A stretch of 64,000 nt of DNA from ChocPot-Mid sp043804925. Lineage in GTDB: Bacteria; Bacteroidota; Ignavibacteria; Kapaibacteriales; UBA2268. This document shows positions 17,586-27,800 of this stretch, piece by piece. Every line of letters begins with the position of its first letter. Position 1 is the stretch's first letter. The DNA lies in NCBI GenBank assembly GCA_043804925.1, contig JAZDIP010000059.1, forward strand, positions 58,324-122,323, given 5' to 3'. The notes beneath the pieces are model-generated. The model made no database searches and was not told where the DNA came from. It worked only from the letters and a program-made list of their open reading frames with translations. A program made the translations under genes and the position numbers.

Positions 17586-20500
17586 ATGAACAAACATTCT
17601 TTACAATTACGGGGTTACCGTATTTTTCTAAGCACGGTGCTGTTGTTCTTGTTGATAACATTAGCAACGGAAAATGCTTGGAGTCAGAGCTTTACAACAC
17701 CTCAGATACCAAAGTTGAGTTTAACCGGCGCAGATGACGGTTACAATACAGATTGGTATCCTGATGGTAGGATCTGGCTACCGCCGACTAAAAGAGATGG
17801 CGCTCCACGCGAGTTTTTAATGCCTGTATTTATTGATAATAAATGGTGGCATTACAAGTCAACAAGTACTGCAGAGTATTTGGTTCCCGAACCTATTTAC
17901 AGTTTTAGGTTCAAGATTTTATATGATGGAGTTGCAATAACTCCGGTGGATATAGTAACAACTCATCCATTTCCGGAGGATGATGCTAGGGCAACGAATA
18001 TCAGAGGTACATATGTTCCGCCTTTGGCTAAGGATTGGAGTATAACATGGAAGATTCACAAAGATGAAACATTCCATGAATATTTTGTCGATCCCGGTGA
18101 AGCACCGGTTAATCCGGCAACCAAACTTAGAGGCAGGGTAATTACTATAAGCGGCTCCGGTGGGAACAAACCTTTACCTTGTACTGATACTGCAGCTCCG
18201 GATTTCAACATATTATTATATGTAAAATTCAGAGTTAATTTGGAAAAGGGTAAAATTGGTCCTGATGAAGTGCCTTCTTTATTATCACCCGTTTATATTT
18301 CGCCTGATTCGATTTATTACAATGATTGGAACGTAAGGAAAGTCAGGGCATTCAATTATTTGATTAATCATCCGAGTATCGGAATTGTCGTTGACGCTTT
18401 GTATCCTGACCCAACTATTCCACAAACCTATGTTGGTTTAGCAGGTATGATTAACCGGACTGTTCCTTCGAGATGGGCACAAGAACCTTCTCTTCCGGGT
18501 GCAATTTGGTTGCAGTTGACAGACGATTTGCCAAAAATCTGGTATAATATGTCTCGACCCGGATTTTCCGACCCACCTGTCTGGGATAGTGAAAATAATC
18601 CAGGTGTGGCTTCCGAAGGTATGTGGGTGTTAAGAGACCCATTAACAGTTGATTCGGGCAAGGTACATAAACCCGACTATGTATATGGTTCTGTAAAATT
18701 TGTTCTGCAAAATTCCACACCAACAACAAGATTGCTGGATGTATATATTGAAGCTGATGCACCTTGGCTGACGTTTAGAGTTGATTCACCCAACAGAGGT
18801 AAAATTGTTCAGATGGGTCCAACTCAAGCATATGTTTATTACATAGACAATGGTATTTTAGGGCAGGGTTCTGATGCTCCCGATCCATTGGGTAATGAAA
18901 CAGAACCTGATGATATTGTTGAAGTTACTATAAATTGTGACCCTGACAGAGTAATACCTCACAATGGTGAAAAAGCAGGTATTTATGAGGGTTATATTAC
19001 GTTTAGGTCTCATACAGCTGATATTAATCCTGTTAGATTCTTCGTAACATTCGTGAACTTCAGAAATCCATTTGAACCTGATGATGGTACTGTTGTTCCA
19101 GGTGGCGGTTTCAGGAAACAACACAGAGGTGTAACCTTGACATTGAGAAACTCCAGAGGATTAATTGGCGATGAAACCAAAGTAGTTTTCGGTACAGGAC
19201 ATAGAGCAACGGAAAGTTTTGATACTTTGTTTGGAGAATTTCCGTATCCAACCGCAATGACAGGATTTGGTGCAAGACTTTATCATCCCGACGAAGCTTT
19301 TAGACTAGAAAAAGGTATGCCTTTCGGATTTGGCGATATGTTGCCAAACAGGACATTTCCATTCTCGGAATCAAGGGATATTAGAGATATTAACGATACT
19401 AATTTTTCGCATATTTTCTTATGTAGATTTGATGCCGATGGTGTGAATAACTATCCGGTTGTTGTCGAATGGGATACAACTGATTTTCCTGAAGGAGCCC
19501 AGTTGTTCTTAAGTGATACTCTTGCCGGTGCCTTGTTCCCAAGTGTCAACATGAGACAAAGTACTCACGTTGCCGGAAATATGCTTTCTTATGCATTCCA
19601 AGACCCAAGTATTAAATCATTTAAGATAGAATATACTTTACCGAGAATAATCAACTATGTTGATGCATACGGTAATCCAAAGATTAAAAAAGGATGGAAT
19701 TTACTTTCATTACCTGTAAGACCTTATAACTATAAATGGAATGTTGTGTATCCAAATGCATTGAACAGACCTTTTAGTTTCTTTGGTAATGGCTATCAAG
19801 ACCAAGAACTTGTAACTCCCGGTATCGGTTATTTTATTAAATACAGCGATAGTGTTGATTATAAGTTCAAAGGTGTTCCTATTAAGAGGATTACCAAGGA
19901 TATAACTGACGATGGTTTCAAAGATGAAGTCAAATTGTTTCCCGGGTGGAATACTATAGGTGCACTTACGTTCCCAATGAATACCAAAGATGTCGCATTT
20001 GACCAGTTTATACCAGGGCAAAATATTGACAAGAACAAAGTATTCGCTCATGGATTTTGGGGATACAAAACTAATGTCGGATACTTCGAAGTTTCAATTC
20101 TCGATCCTGGATTGGGTTATTGGATGAAAGCGACTGACGGTAAACATGGATTCTTGAAGTTAATTCATCCGGATATTCAAAGAGTTGATGAGCAGCTTGA
20201 TTTTGCCAAACATAACATTTTGAAAACAAGTACCGAATTGGTTATTCGTGACAATGCTCAACATGAAACAAGTTTATTTATGAGTGGCAATGTTAATACA
20301 GACATTACTTATTATGAATTACCACCTGTTCCTATGGAAGGTTTGTTTGATGCAAGATTCTATACAAATACTATTCTCGAAAACAAGGACAATAGTATAA
20401 TAAAATTACAGGGTATTCAATATCCGGTATCTATAGCAATCAATAAAGCAGATGCTAATTATACTTTCCTCGATTCATATACAAATGAAATTTTGGGTTC

Positions 20501-20843
20501 AATCAACAAAGGTGAAACCAAGAACATCGAGATTGAAGGAACGGTTTCCAATTCTATTAAAGTATTGAAATCAGAGATTATTACAGGCGGATTAAGTGTA
20601 ACCAACTATCCAAATCCGGTTGTTATCAGTTCGACAATTAACTATTCGGTTCCATCAGACGGTTTCGTAAGTTTGAAACTTTACGATGCAATTGGAAATG
20701 TAATTGCTTTGTTCGAAGGCAACAGGACTGCCGGTGCTTACAGTGAGAATCTTGATGCTTCAAAGCTTGCTTCAGGCAGTTATTTGTGCAAGTTAACTTC
20801 AGGTTCAAATACTTCGACTGTCATGATTACAGTTGTTAAGTAA
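17586..20843 (+). CDS. Large secreted T9SS cargo protein
   Basis: The start at 17586 follows GGGGGT and yields a signal peptide ending near AWSQ-SF; the upstream ATG at 17559 gives no signal. The 1085-residue product has several beta-rich domains. Two related segments beginning KKGWNLLSLPV and PGWNTIGALTFP, each followed by a PGxGYxxK/M motif, look like a duplicated domain common in secreted FCB proteins. The C-terminus (TNYPNPVVISSTINYSV ... SGSYLCKLTSG) is a T9SS type A sorting domain. It lies 34 bp after the preceding cohesin-like gene and is probably the last gene of that operon, before the terminator at 20872. Confidence 0.78.
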   Translation: MNKHSLQLRGYRIFLSTVLLFLLITLATENAWSQSFTTPQIPKLSLTGADDGYNTDWYPDGRIWLPPTKRDGAPREFLMPVFIDNKWWHYKSTSTAEYLVPEPIYSFRFKILYDGVAITPVDIVTTHPFPEDDARATNIRGTYVPPLAKDWSITWKIHKDETFHEYFVDPGEAPVNPATKLRGRVITISGSGGNKPLPCTDTAAPDFNILLYVKFRVNLEKGKIGPDEVPSLLSPVYISPDSIYYNDWNVRKVRAFNYLINHPSIGIVVDALYPDPTIPQTYVGLAGMINRTVPSRWAQEPSLPGAIWLQLTDDLPKIWYNMSRPGFSDPPVWDSENNPGVASEGMWVLRDPLTVDSGKVHKPDYVYGSVKFVLQNSTPTTRLLDVYIEADAPWLTFRVDSPNRGKIVQMGPTQAYVYYIDNGILGQGSDAPDPLGNETEPDDIVEVTINCDPDRVIPHNGEKAGIYEGYITFRSHTADINPVRFFVTFVNFRNPFEPDDGTVVPGGGFRKQHRGVTLTLRNSRGLIGDETKVVFGTGHRATESFDTLFGEFPYPTAMTGFGARLYHPDEAFRLEKGMPFGFGDMLPNRTFPFSESRDIRDINDTNFSHIFLCRFDADGVNNYPVVVEWDTTDFPEGAQLFLSDTLAGALFPSVNMRQSTHVAGNMLSYAFQDPSIKSFKIEYTLPRIINYVDAYGNPKIKKGWNLLSLPVRPYNYKWNVVYPNALNRPFSFFGNGYQDQELVTPGIGYFIKYSDSVDYKFKGVPIKRITKDITDDGFKDEVKLFPGWNTIGALTFPMNTKDVAFDQFIPGQNIDKNKVFAHGFWGYKTNVGYFEVSILDPGLGYWMKATDGKHGFLKLIHPDIQRVDEQLDFAKHNILKTSTELVIRDNAQHETSLFMSGNVNTDITYYELPPVPMEGLFDARFYTNTILENKDNSIIKLQGIQYPVSIAINKADANYTFLDSYTNEILGSINKGETKNIEIEGTVSNSIKVLKSEIITGGLSVTNYPNPVVISSTINYSVPSDGFVSLKLYDAIGNVIALFEGNRTAGAYSENLDASKLASGSYLCKLTSGSNTSTVMITVVK

Positions 20844-20871
20844 ATTTTTTCCTGAAAAGGAATAGATATCG

Positions 20872-20904
20872 AATGGGCAACATGATGCACTTATGTTGCC
20901 CATT
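20872..20904 (+). terminator. Rho-independent terminator of the T9SS cargo operon
   Basis: AATGGGCAACAT pairs perfectly with ATGTTGCCCATT across a 9-base loop and is followed by TGTTTATT. It lies 29 bp after the stop codon. Confidence 0.85.
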
Positions 20905-21053
20905 TGTTTATTAAGACTAACGTCAATTGATAGTTGAGGGGATTTGATAAATCGGAATATAATGTGATTTTTTCTTAGAAATCATATTGTTAGTTTAAAA
21001 TAATTTGAGATTTTTTATTGAAGAGTTATAAACAAAGTAGGGATGGGAAGTTT

Positions 21054-21830
21054 ATGAAAAAAATATTACTTTTATCTTTAATGATTATAGGTTTTTGCAG
21101 TCCGCTTTTTGCTGTGGATTCACTCTCAATCAAGTTGAGCTTTATTGATGATTATGGTGTAAGTTCCAAAGATTTATTATTCGGAATTCACAAAGATGCT
21201 ACAAATAATGTTGATACTGCATTGGGTGAGAGGATGTTACCTGAAATGCCACCCCCAGGTGATATATATGTGATATTTTTTATAACAGATTCATCGGATA
21301 TGAAAAGGTATCAATCTTATGTAGATTTTCGGCCTATACCTGAAGAAACTCAATTCCTAAAATATTATAGATTTAAGGTTGAAAATTTATCTACATCCTA
21401 TACAATTTCCTGGTCTAAAATTGGGAATTATATTGATTCCGCATTTGTAAGAGATATTGTGAATGGAAGTTATGTCAATGTTGATATGAAAGCACAGGAG
21501 AGCTTTTATGTTGAAAACTTTGGTATGGACCAATTTAATATAGTAGTCTATTATAATAAAAATTATGTTGATGTAAATGAAAATTCCAACAATAACGTTA
21601 AGGAAAATGTAGCTTTGTATCCAAATCCGGTGAGTTCTGAATTGAAATTTTTTTGCGATGGTGAACATAAGAAATATAAGCTGCTCAATTCAGCAGGTAT
21701 TGAAATATTAGGGGCTGAAACCAAGGTACAGAACTCAATTGATATGACATCTTATTCACCCGGATTGTATTTTCTTTATGTTGAGGATGATAATGGGCTA
21801 ATTACAGTTAAAAAATTTATAAAATATTAA
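21054..21830 (+). CDS. Small secreted T9SS cargo protein
   Basis: The start at 21054 is preceded by GGGATGGGAAG and gives a signal peptide ending near PLFA-VD; an earlier in-frame start at 21018 hides it. The 258-residue product has an unrecognised N-terminal beta domain with a proline-rich loop (MLPEMPPPGDIYV). The C-terminal sorting domain runs from NVALYPNPVSSELKFF to SPGLYFLYVEDD. It lies 18 bp before the GT2 gene and may be co-transcribed with the envelope genes. Confidence 0.72.
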   Translation: MKKILLLSLMIIGFCSPLFAVDSLSIKLSFIDDYGVSSKDLLFGIHKDATNNVDTALGERMLPEMPPPGDIYVIFFITDSSDMKRYQSYVDFRPIPEETQFLKYYRFKVENLSTSYTISWSKIGNYIDSAFVRDIVNGSYVNVDMKAQESFYVENFGMDQFNIVVYYNKNYVDVNENSNNNVKENVALYPNPVSSELKFFCDGEHKKYKLLNSAGIEILGAETKVQNSIDMTSYSPGLYFLYVEDDNGLITVKKFIKY

Positions 21831-21848
21831 TAATTCAGGAAATAAATA

Positions 21849-22895
21849 ATGAATGATAAAGACTTGAAAAAGTCAAATAATAGTAATAATGTAAAACCGC
21901 AAACCAAGAGTAATCCTTTAAGACAAAAGAAGGTTTACCAGCAAAAACCTCAGGGCAGGAATATTTTTTTATCGGTAGTAATTCCTTTATATAATGAGGA
22001 GGATTCTTTACCGGAGTTAATATTACAGCTTGAAAGTGAAATGAAGAATATTCCTCAGGCGAGGAACAGCTATGAAGTTATATTTGTTGATGATGGCTCA
22101 AAGGATAAATCCTTTGAAGTAATAAAATCTATTAAAAGCAGAAATCAAAATGTCAGAGCAATAAGATTTAGGAGGAATTACGGAAAATCAGCTGCTTTAG
22201 CTGTAGGATTTGAAAAAGCGAGAGGTCATTTTGTTGCTACAATGGATGCCGATTTACAGGATGACCCTGCTGAATTTGGGAAAATGCTTGAAAAAATCAA
22301 CGAAGGTTACGATTTGGTTAGTGGCTGGAAGAAAAAACGCCACGACCCGATTACCAAGACAATACCATCAAAATTATTCAATTTTGTTACTTCTTGTGTC
22401 AGCGGGCTTAAGTTGCATGATTTTAATTGCGGAATAAAGCTTTATAGGAGAGACGTAGTGAAGTATTTGCAGGTCTATGGTGAAATGCACAGGTATTTAC
22501 CTGCTTTAGCTAAATGGGGAGGTTTTAAGGTTACCGAAATACCGGTTCAACATCAACCAAGAAGATACGGTAAATCAAAGTTTGGATATTCAAGATTTAT
22601 AAAGGGTTTTCTCGATTTGTTGACTGTTTGGTTTACTAACAGATATTTGAAAAGACCTTTACATTTCTTTGGTACACTTGGTACTTTGATAGGATTATCA
22701 GGATTTGGAATTAATCTTTATTTGACTATCGAGTGGTTTTTGGGAAATACTTATTTGACGAACAGGCCCCTGGCGTTGTTCGGAGTTGCTTTGATAATTG
22801 TTGGAGTTCAATTAATCTCTATGGGTCTGTTAGGTGAGATGATTGCTAAAAATACACTCGAACAGCAAAACTATAATATTAAAGAAAGAATTTAA
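21849..22895 (+). CDS. Family 2 glycosyltransferase, polyprenyl-phosphate sugar synthase type
   Basis: It transfers a sugar from a nucleotide donor, probably to a polyprenyl phosphate at the cytoplasmic membrane, as in DPM1/ArnC/GtrB-like enzymes. After a polar tail of about 35 residues the GT-A domain has SVVIPLYNEEDSLPEL, the first Asp pair VDDGSKD, the catalytic-metal motif MDADLQDDP, and NCGIKLYRRDVV. HQPRRYGKSKFGYSR is the usual C-terminal signature. Two transmembrane helices follow at about 265-330. The sugar cannot be predicted. Confidence 0.87.
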   Translation: MNDKDLKKSNNSNNVKPQTKSNPLRQKKVYQQKPQGRNIFLSVVIPLYNEEDSLPELILQLESEMKNIPQARNSYEVIFVDDGSKDKSFEVIKSIKSRNQNVRAIRFRRNYGKSAALAVGFEKARGHFVATMDADLQDDPAEFGKMLEKINEGYDLVSGWKKKRHDPITKTIPSKLFNFVTSCVSGLKLHDFNCGIKLYRRDVVKYLQVYGEMHRYLPALAKWGGFKVTEIPVQHQPRRYGKSKFGYSRFIKGFLDLLTVWFTNRYLKRPLHFFGTLGTLIGLSGFGINLYLTIEWFLGNTYLTNRPLALFGVALIIVGVQLISMGLLGEMIAKNTLEQQNYNIKERI

Positions 22896-22908
22896 TAAAG
22901 GGAAGACT

Positions 22909-23673
22909 ATGCAGTTTTTGAAAATCTTTCGTGGTTTATTGGTGATTTTGATAATAGCAATATTATTAAGTATCAATTTACCGGCTCAATTATCCGGATT
23001 TAAAGTTTCCGCAGGGCTTTCGACAATAGAGATACTCGGCAACAATATTGCCCGATATCCTTTAATATGGGATACGCCTAAAGGAAAAATATATGGCGGA
23101 AGCTTTGACCAATCACAAAATGGATTTAGGTTGGAATCAATTTTTGCATTGGACACTAACGAGATTTTCGAAATACCTGTTGGTGTGGAATATAATTTTT
23201 ATAGTGGTAGAGAAAAACTACCTTTATCCGATTCGTCGGATATTAAATTCAAACATGATGTTGGTGTGGCTACTTTTACTTTAGGAATGTTTTATAACTT
23301 TTATGAAATTCGTCCATTCCAACTGCGTGCAAGGTTTTATTCAGGGATTGATACAAGGACTTCATTTGTTTTTCAAGGCAGGTATGAGTCTTCGATTAAT
23401 TACAGCATTGATAAACCTGATGTTATTGCATACAATACAAAGGAGTTTGCAGTCAGGTTTGGGGCTGCGCTAATGTTGGGAATGACCGGCGACATAAACG
23501 AAGATGTTTCAGTAGATTTTCGGGGTGGCTTGGGTATTTTGAATCTTCTTGGTCAGGATGATGAAAGAGGTGAATTATTAACTCCAAGAAAAAAGACAGG
23601 AGATTACGAAGAAGCTGGAGAAAGCATTATTTATAATTTCCATTTTTCTATGTTAATTCAATTTAGAATTTAG
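22909..23673 (+). CDS. Predicted outer-membrane beta-barrel protein
   Basis: The start at 22909 follows AAAGGGAAG; an upstream in-frame start at 22843 overlaps the GT2 gene. The signal sequence ends near LPAQ-LS. The rest alternates polar and aromatic or hydrophobic residues in strand-like segments and ends in a strand with a terminal aromatic (FHFSMLIQFRI), typical of 8-10-strand outer-membrane barrels. No family is recognised. It lies between two glycosyltransferases with gaps of 13 and 4 bp, so it is probably part of one envelope operon. Confidence 0.65.
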   Translation: MQFLKIFRGLLVILIIAILLSINLPAQLSGFKVSAGLSTIEILGNNIARYPLIWDTPKGKIYGGSFDQSQNGFRLESIFALDTNEIFEIPVGVEYNFYSGREKLPLSDSSDIKFKHDVGVATFTLGMFYNFYEIRPFQLRARFYSGIDTRTSFVFQGRYESSINYSIDKPDVIAYNTKEFAVRFGAALMLGMTGDINEDVSVDFRGGLGILNLLGQDDERGELLTPRKKTGDYEEAGESIIYNFHFSMLIQFRI

Positions 23674-23677
23674 TTAG

Positions 23678-24760
23678 ATGAGCCAAGCTAAGTATTTTAG
23701 GGATTGCAAATATTTTAGAGGTGATATTCCCTGCCGCCAGCACAAGGAAGAAGGAGTTCACTGTGAGAATTGCAAATACTACGAACCGAAGAAAGATATT
23801 ATTCTAATCATTAAATTAGGTGCAGTTGGGGATGTTATCCGGACTACACCTTTACTGTATAAAATTTGGGAGGAACATCCAGATTCTTTGGTATGGTGGC
23901 TAACTTATACTCCTGATGTTTTACCGGAAAGCATAGACAAAGTATTTCCCTTTGATTTGGAATCAATTCTAACTTTACGTGCTACCGATTTTAAATTGCT
24001 TATTAATTTGGACAAGGATTTGCAGGCATGTGCTTTGGCAAAGCAAATATCTTCAAAAGAAAAATTTGGGTTTATACTTAAAGCCGGCAAACCTGCACCG
24101 GTTGATGAGAAAGCCGAATGGAAGTTTCTATCGGGTTTGTTTGACGACGTCAATCAGGCAAACACAAAATCTTATCTTCACGAGATGTTCGAGATTTGCG
24201 GATGGGAATTTAATGGTGAAGAATATATTTTGGATTGCAACGATTCAATCAAGTGGGAAATTTCTAACGAAGGTAAAAAGATAATTGGCTTGAATACGGG
24301 TTGCGGCGGCAGATGGGTTTCACGGCTTTGGGCAGAGGAAAACTGGGAAAAGCTGATTTTGCTTTTGAAACAGGCGGGATATTTCCCTATGCTTTTAGGC
24401 GGAGAACAAGAGGACGAAAAAAACATAAGATTAGCCGGTAAAACCAGTGCATTTTATCCCGGACATTTTTCTTTCGACAATTTCATTTCCTTGATGAACC
24501 AATGTGATGTTGTCGTGTCTGCTGTTACAATGGCTATGCACATTGCAATTGGTTTGAAAAAACCTTTAGTGCTTATGAATAATATCTTTAACAGACATGA
24601 ATTTGAACTTTACGGCAGGGGAGAAATCGTTGAACCGGATAAACCCTGCCAATGCTTTTTTAGTCCGAATTGCAAGAATACTGAATATTTCTGTATGGAG
24701 CATTTAAGTGCCGAAAAGATTTTTAAAGCGGTAGTGAATTTAGTGAAAAGTGAAAAGTGA
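23678..24760 (+). CDS. Family 9 glycosyltransferase (heptosyltransferase-like) with N-terminal Cys cluster
   Basis: GT9 enzymes add heptose or related sugars to lipopolysaccharide at the inner face of the cytoplasmic membrane. The GT-B fold is visible as LIIKLGAVGDVIRTTPLL (about 43-60), IGLNTGCGGRW, PMLLGGEQEDEKN and SLMNQCDVVVSAVTMAMH. Unusually, the first 30 residues carry a Cys/His cluster (C-x7-C-x-x-H ... C-x2-C) and the tail has CQCFFSPNC, suggesting a bound metal. The last codons (S-E-K-stop) are made of the GTGAAAA heptamer array, so the extreme C-terminus may be a recent replacement. Confidence 0.85.
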   Translation: MSQAKYFRDCKYFRGDIPCRQHKEEGVHCENCKYYEPKKDIILIIKLGAVGDVIRTTPLLYKIWEEHPDSLVWWLTYTPDVLPESIDKVFPFDLESILTLRATDFKLLINLDKDLQACALAKQISSKEKFGFILKAGKPAPVDEKAEWKFLSGLFDDVNQANTKSYLHEMFEICGWEFNGEEYILDCNDSIKWEISNEGKKIIGLNTGCGGRWVSRLWAEENWEKLILLLKQAGYFPMLLGGEQEDEKNIRLAGKTSAFYPGHFSFDNFISLMNQCDVVVSAVTMAMHIAIGLKKPLVLMNNIFNRHEFELYGRGEIVEPDKPCQCFFSPNCKNTEYFCMEHLSAEKIFKAVVNLVKSEK

Positions 24761-24790
24761 AAAATTGATATTATCAAATTTTCACTTTTT
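24743..24790. terminator. GTGAAAA heptamer array merging into a bidirectional terminator
   Basis: GTGAAAA occurs three times in register (24743-24763) and includes the TGA of the GT9 gene. AAAAGTGAAAAATTGATA (24753-24770) then pairs imperfectly with TTATCAAATTTTCACTTTTT. It is A-rich on the left and T-rich on the right, so it can terminate the two convergent genes. Confidence 0.75.
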
Positions 24791-24839
24791 CTTTCAATAA
24801 TAATGAATTTTAGGCAACTTTCAACCGCCCTTTAACTTG

Positions 24840-27800
24840 TCACTTTCCTTTCTTAACAAATTTATTTGTTACATCAAATTTATCATTATATATTCTGATA
24901 AAATAAGTTCCGCTTGCATATCCGGCAACATTTATCCTTTTTGAAAATTTCTCATCAACTGTTACGTGTTCTTTCTGTAATAATTCTCCTTTGTAATTGT
25001 AAAGTTCCATAACAGCATCACCACTGTAATAATCAAGTGAAATATTTACGAAATCCTCTGCAGGATTTGGGTAAATTGTCATTAGGTTTTCATAACCGGG
25101 TTCTTGTACATATAAAATACCGCCTAAATCAAATGAATAATAGATTCCGTATCCGAAGTCAGAGTTGAATGATTTAAGTAATTGCTCATTTTTATCATAT
25201 ATTCTAATATACCCTTGACCTTGTCCGGCATAAGCCCAATATGATAATCCGGTATTTCTCATTGACAAAAATTCGAGCATGTAACAAGCGCTTGGTAATA
25301 TAATTTCATCTTTATATAATGTATTTGAATTTAATCCTGCTCTGTTGAAAACAACATTGCCTTGGACATCCCTAATATTGTATTCATAGTACTGTGGCTC
25401 GTTGTTTGTCCTGTACCATATTACCATTTCTTTGTACATATCAGGCATATCAAATTGGGTTGTATATGAATCATTAACAGTATATTTATCCGCAGTTCCA
25501 TTCGGTTCGCTTACTGAAACAGTAAATTCATGCATGTCATCCCCGATAAGATAAGCATTGTTTTCAACAGGAATCATCAAAGTATCAAAAGTATTTGGTT
25601 GTATATTTCCTGCCCAGTTGTAGTTTTGAGCAACACCACCGGAAACAGAGTAATTCAATGTTAAGGACGTCAATGGATTTTTTCCGTTATTTCTAATAAT
25701 TATGGAAGGAGGATAACAGGTCGTGATAAATCTTGAATAGTAAGGTTCATTGCTCGGTGACATTACTCTATAAACTTCTGCATCAACATCGTGATTGAAG
25801 TCAGAATATTCGAAAAGTTCCATATTAGCGATATAATTTCCGTTACCCATCCCCTGATTATTCGCCGGGACATCAGTTATATCATAATCTATTGTAACAG
25901 AATTAACACTGACATAATCGGTAATTTCATAATCGTAATCATAGACCATATCCCCCGGACACCATCCTTCTCTTTGACCGGGCCAAGTCCCGCCTTGAGG
26001 ATAAATCGCATTCAAACCGCATTGTGTATATCTCCATATTTTCCATTCTGCAATCTGTTCACTGTTAACAAATAAATAGTGAGCATTATCTTTCCATTCG
26101 CAACAATGAGGATATTCTCCATCGTTACTGTTATGTCCATGTCCTGTTAATCTTGCCCGTACTTTGAATTGTTTTGCTTCAGGTGATAATTGTATTGATT
26201 TTGCAGGGAAACTAATATCGCTGTCCAAATTCTTATAAGAGAAAGAACCCATAGGTCCCCAAATCCGATTAATTTTTAAAACATCCCTTGGTGGAGTTCC
26301 CTTAATAAAATCGAATCTTACGTCAATTAATTCCTGCTGGTTTCCTGCTTCAAAGTCAACATCCCCTGTTAGTAATGGTCTGTAATCGGTAACATCATAA
26401 ATCCATGTGAAACCATCTTGTCCCAAATCAAGCCCTTTGCCGTAAGGAGTAATATATCTTCCGATTTCATAAGGTTCGGTTTTTTCGTAAGGATTGCCGT
26501 AATATGAAATCGTGTCTTGAATTAATGTATCTGTTGCAGTATAAATCACTGAATCAATTTTATTACCCGCAACATCATAAGTATAAAAAGTGCCGGGTTC
26601 CCATACGTATTGCATGTTTGAAATAACCGCTTTCTTGTTATCCAATTCATAAGTTACTATTGACATTGGAGAATTTTCAATTTCATATTGTAAAGTATCA
26701 TCTGTAATACTATATTCATATTGACCGTCAACTAAAAATAGTTGTGGGCTTTTACTGAGGTTTGTTTGATTTTTATTGAAATCAGCAATAGGAAATGTTC
26801 TTTGAATAGGAGCACCAATCATAGTACCATCGTAACCATTACCAGATTCATCCTTTAAAATATTATTTTCGACTTTGTCCATAGTGTAATAAGCAGCAAT
26901 GCTGTTGTAATTAGGATGGCTTTCATCAATAGTCTTGTTCATCCAATCAAAAATTGTATTTCTGTCTAAAGCATCAGTCCATATACGGAATTCATCGATG
27001 TCGCAATCCATAGTACTGCTTTCTGAAACAAGTTTCAGGAATTTATCTGCATCCGGAAAAGCATCGGGAAACCTGCCCCTGATATTTCCCTGTACTTCTG
27101 ACCCATTGATATAAAATTTTATCCTGCCATCATATTGCTCTTTTGTTGCATCATAAACGAATGCAAAATGTTTCCATGCACCCGAGTAATCAACATTGCC
27201 GGCTACCATAATCCCATATCCGGAACTATCTCCCGAATACCAATAATATCTTTGAGGTTGTTGGTATTCTTCAGCTGTTTTGAATTGTAAAGCATCGTCA
27301 ATTTTGAAAAAGAATCCGTGATTACGCCACGAATCGAGTTTAAGCCACATTTCAACCGTATATTTTTTTGCTCCTTTTAGTTTGTCAATAATCCCGCAGT
27401 TGACGTGGTCATGTCTTCCGTCGAATTCGAGAAAAGAATCTTTAGTATCCGATATAACAATATCAGAATAATTTCCGGCAGCAAGAGAAATGCTTTCTCC
27501 ATTTTCTATTGAATCATAACTTATTTGAAGAACAAATCCTTGCAAAGTGCCAATTTTAAAATCATCAGAAAAGTTAATAAAATTATCCCCGGCTTGGACA
27601 AAACTAATATCACCATCGTAAAGAGATGTAAATGTTCCTATCTCAAATTCACTAAGTGTCTTTTTGCCCGAAAATTTATATTTAAGTGTGAAATTTTTTA
27701 AAGTTACCCCGGTTGTGTTAACTATAATTTTCAATCTTTTAAATGTTTTACTTAAAAGATTTTTATCTTTTAAATAGTCTTTTGAAAATAAAATCTGGAT

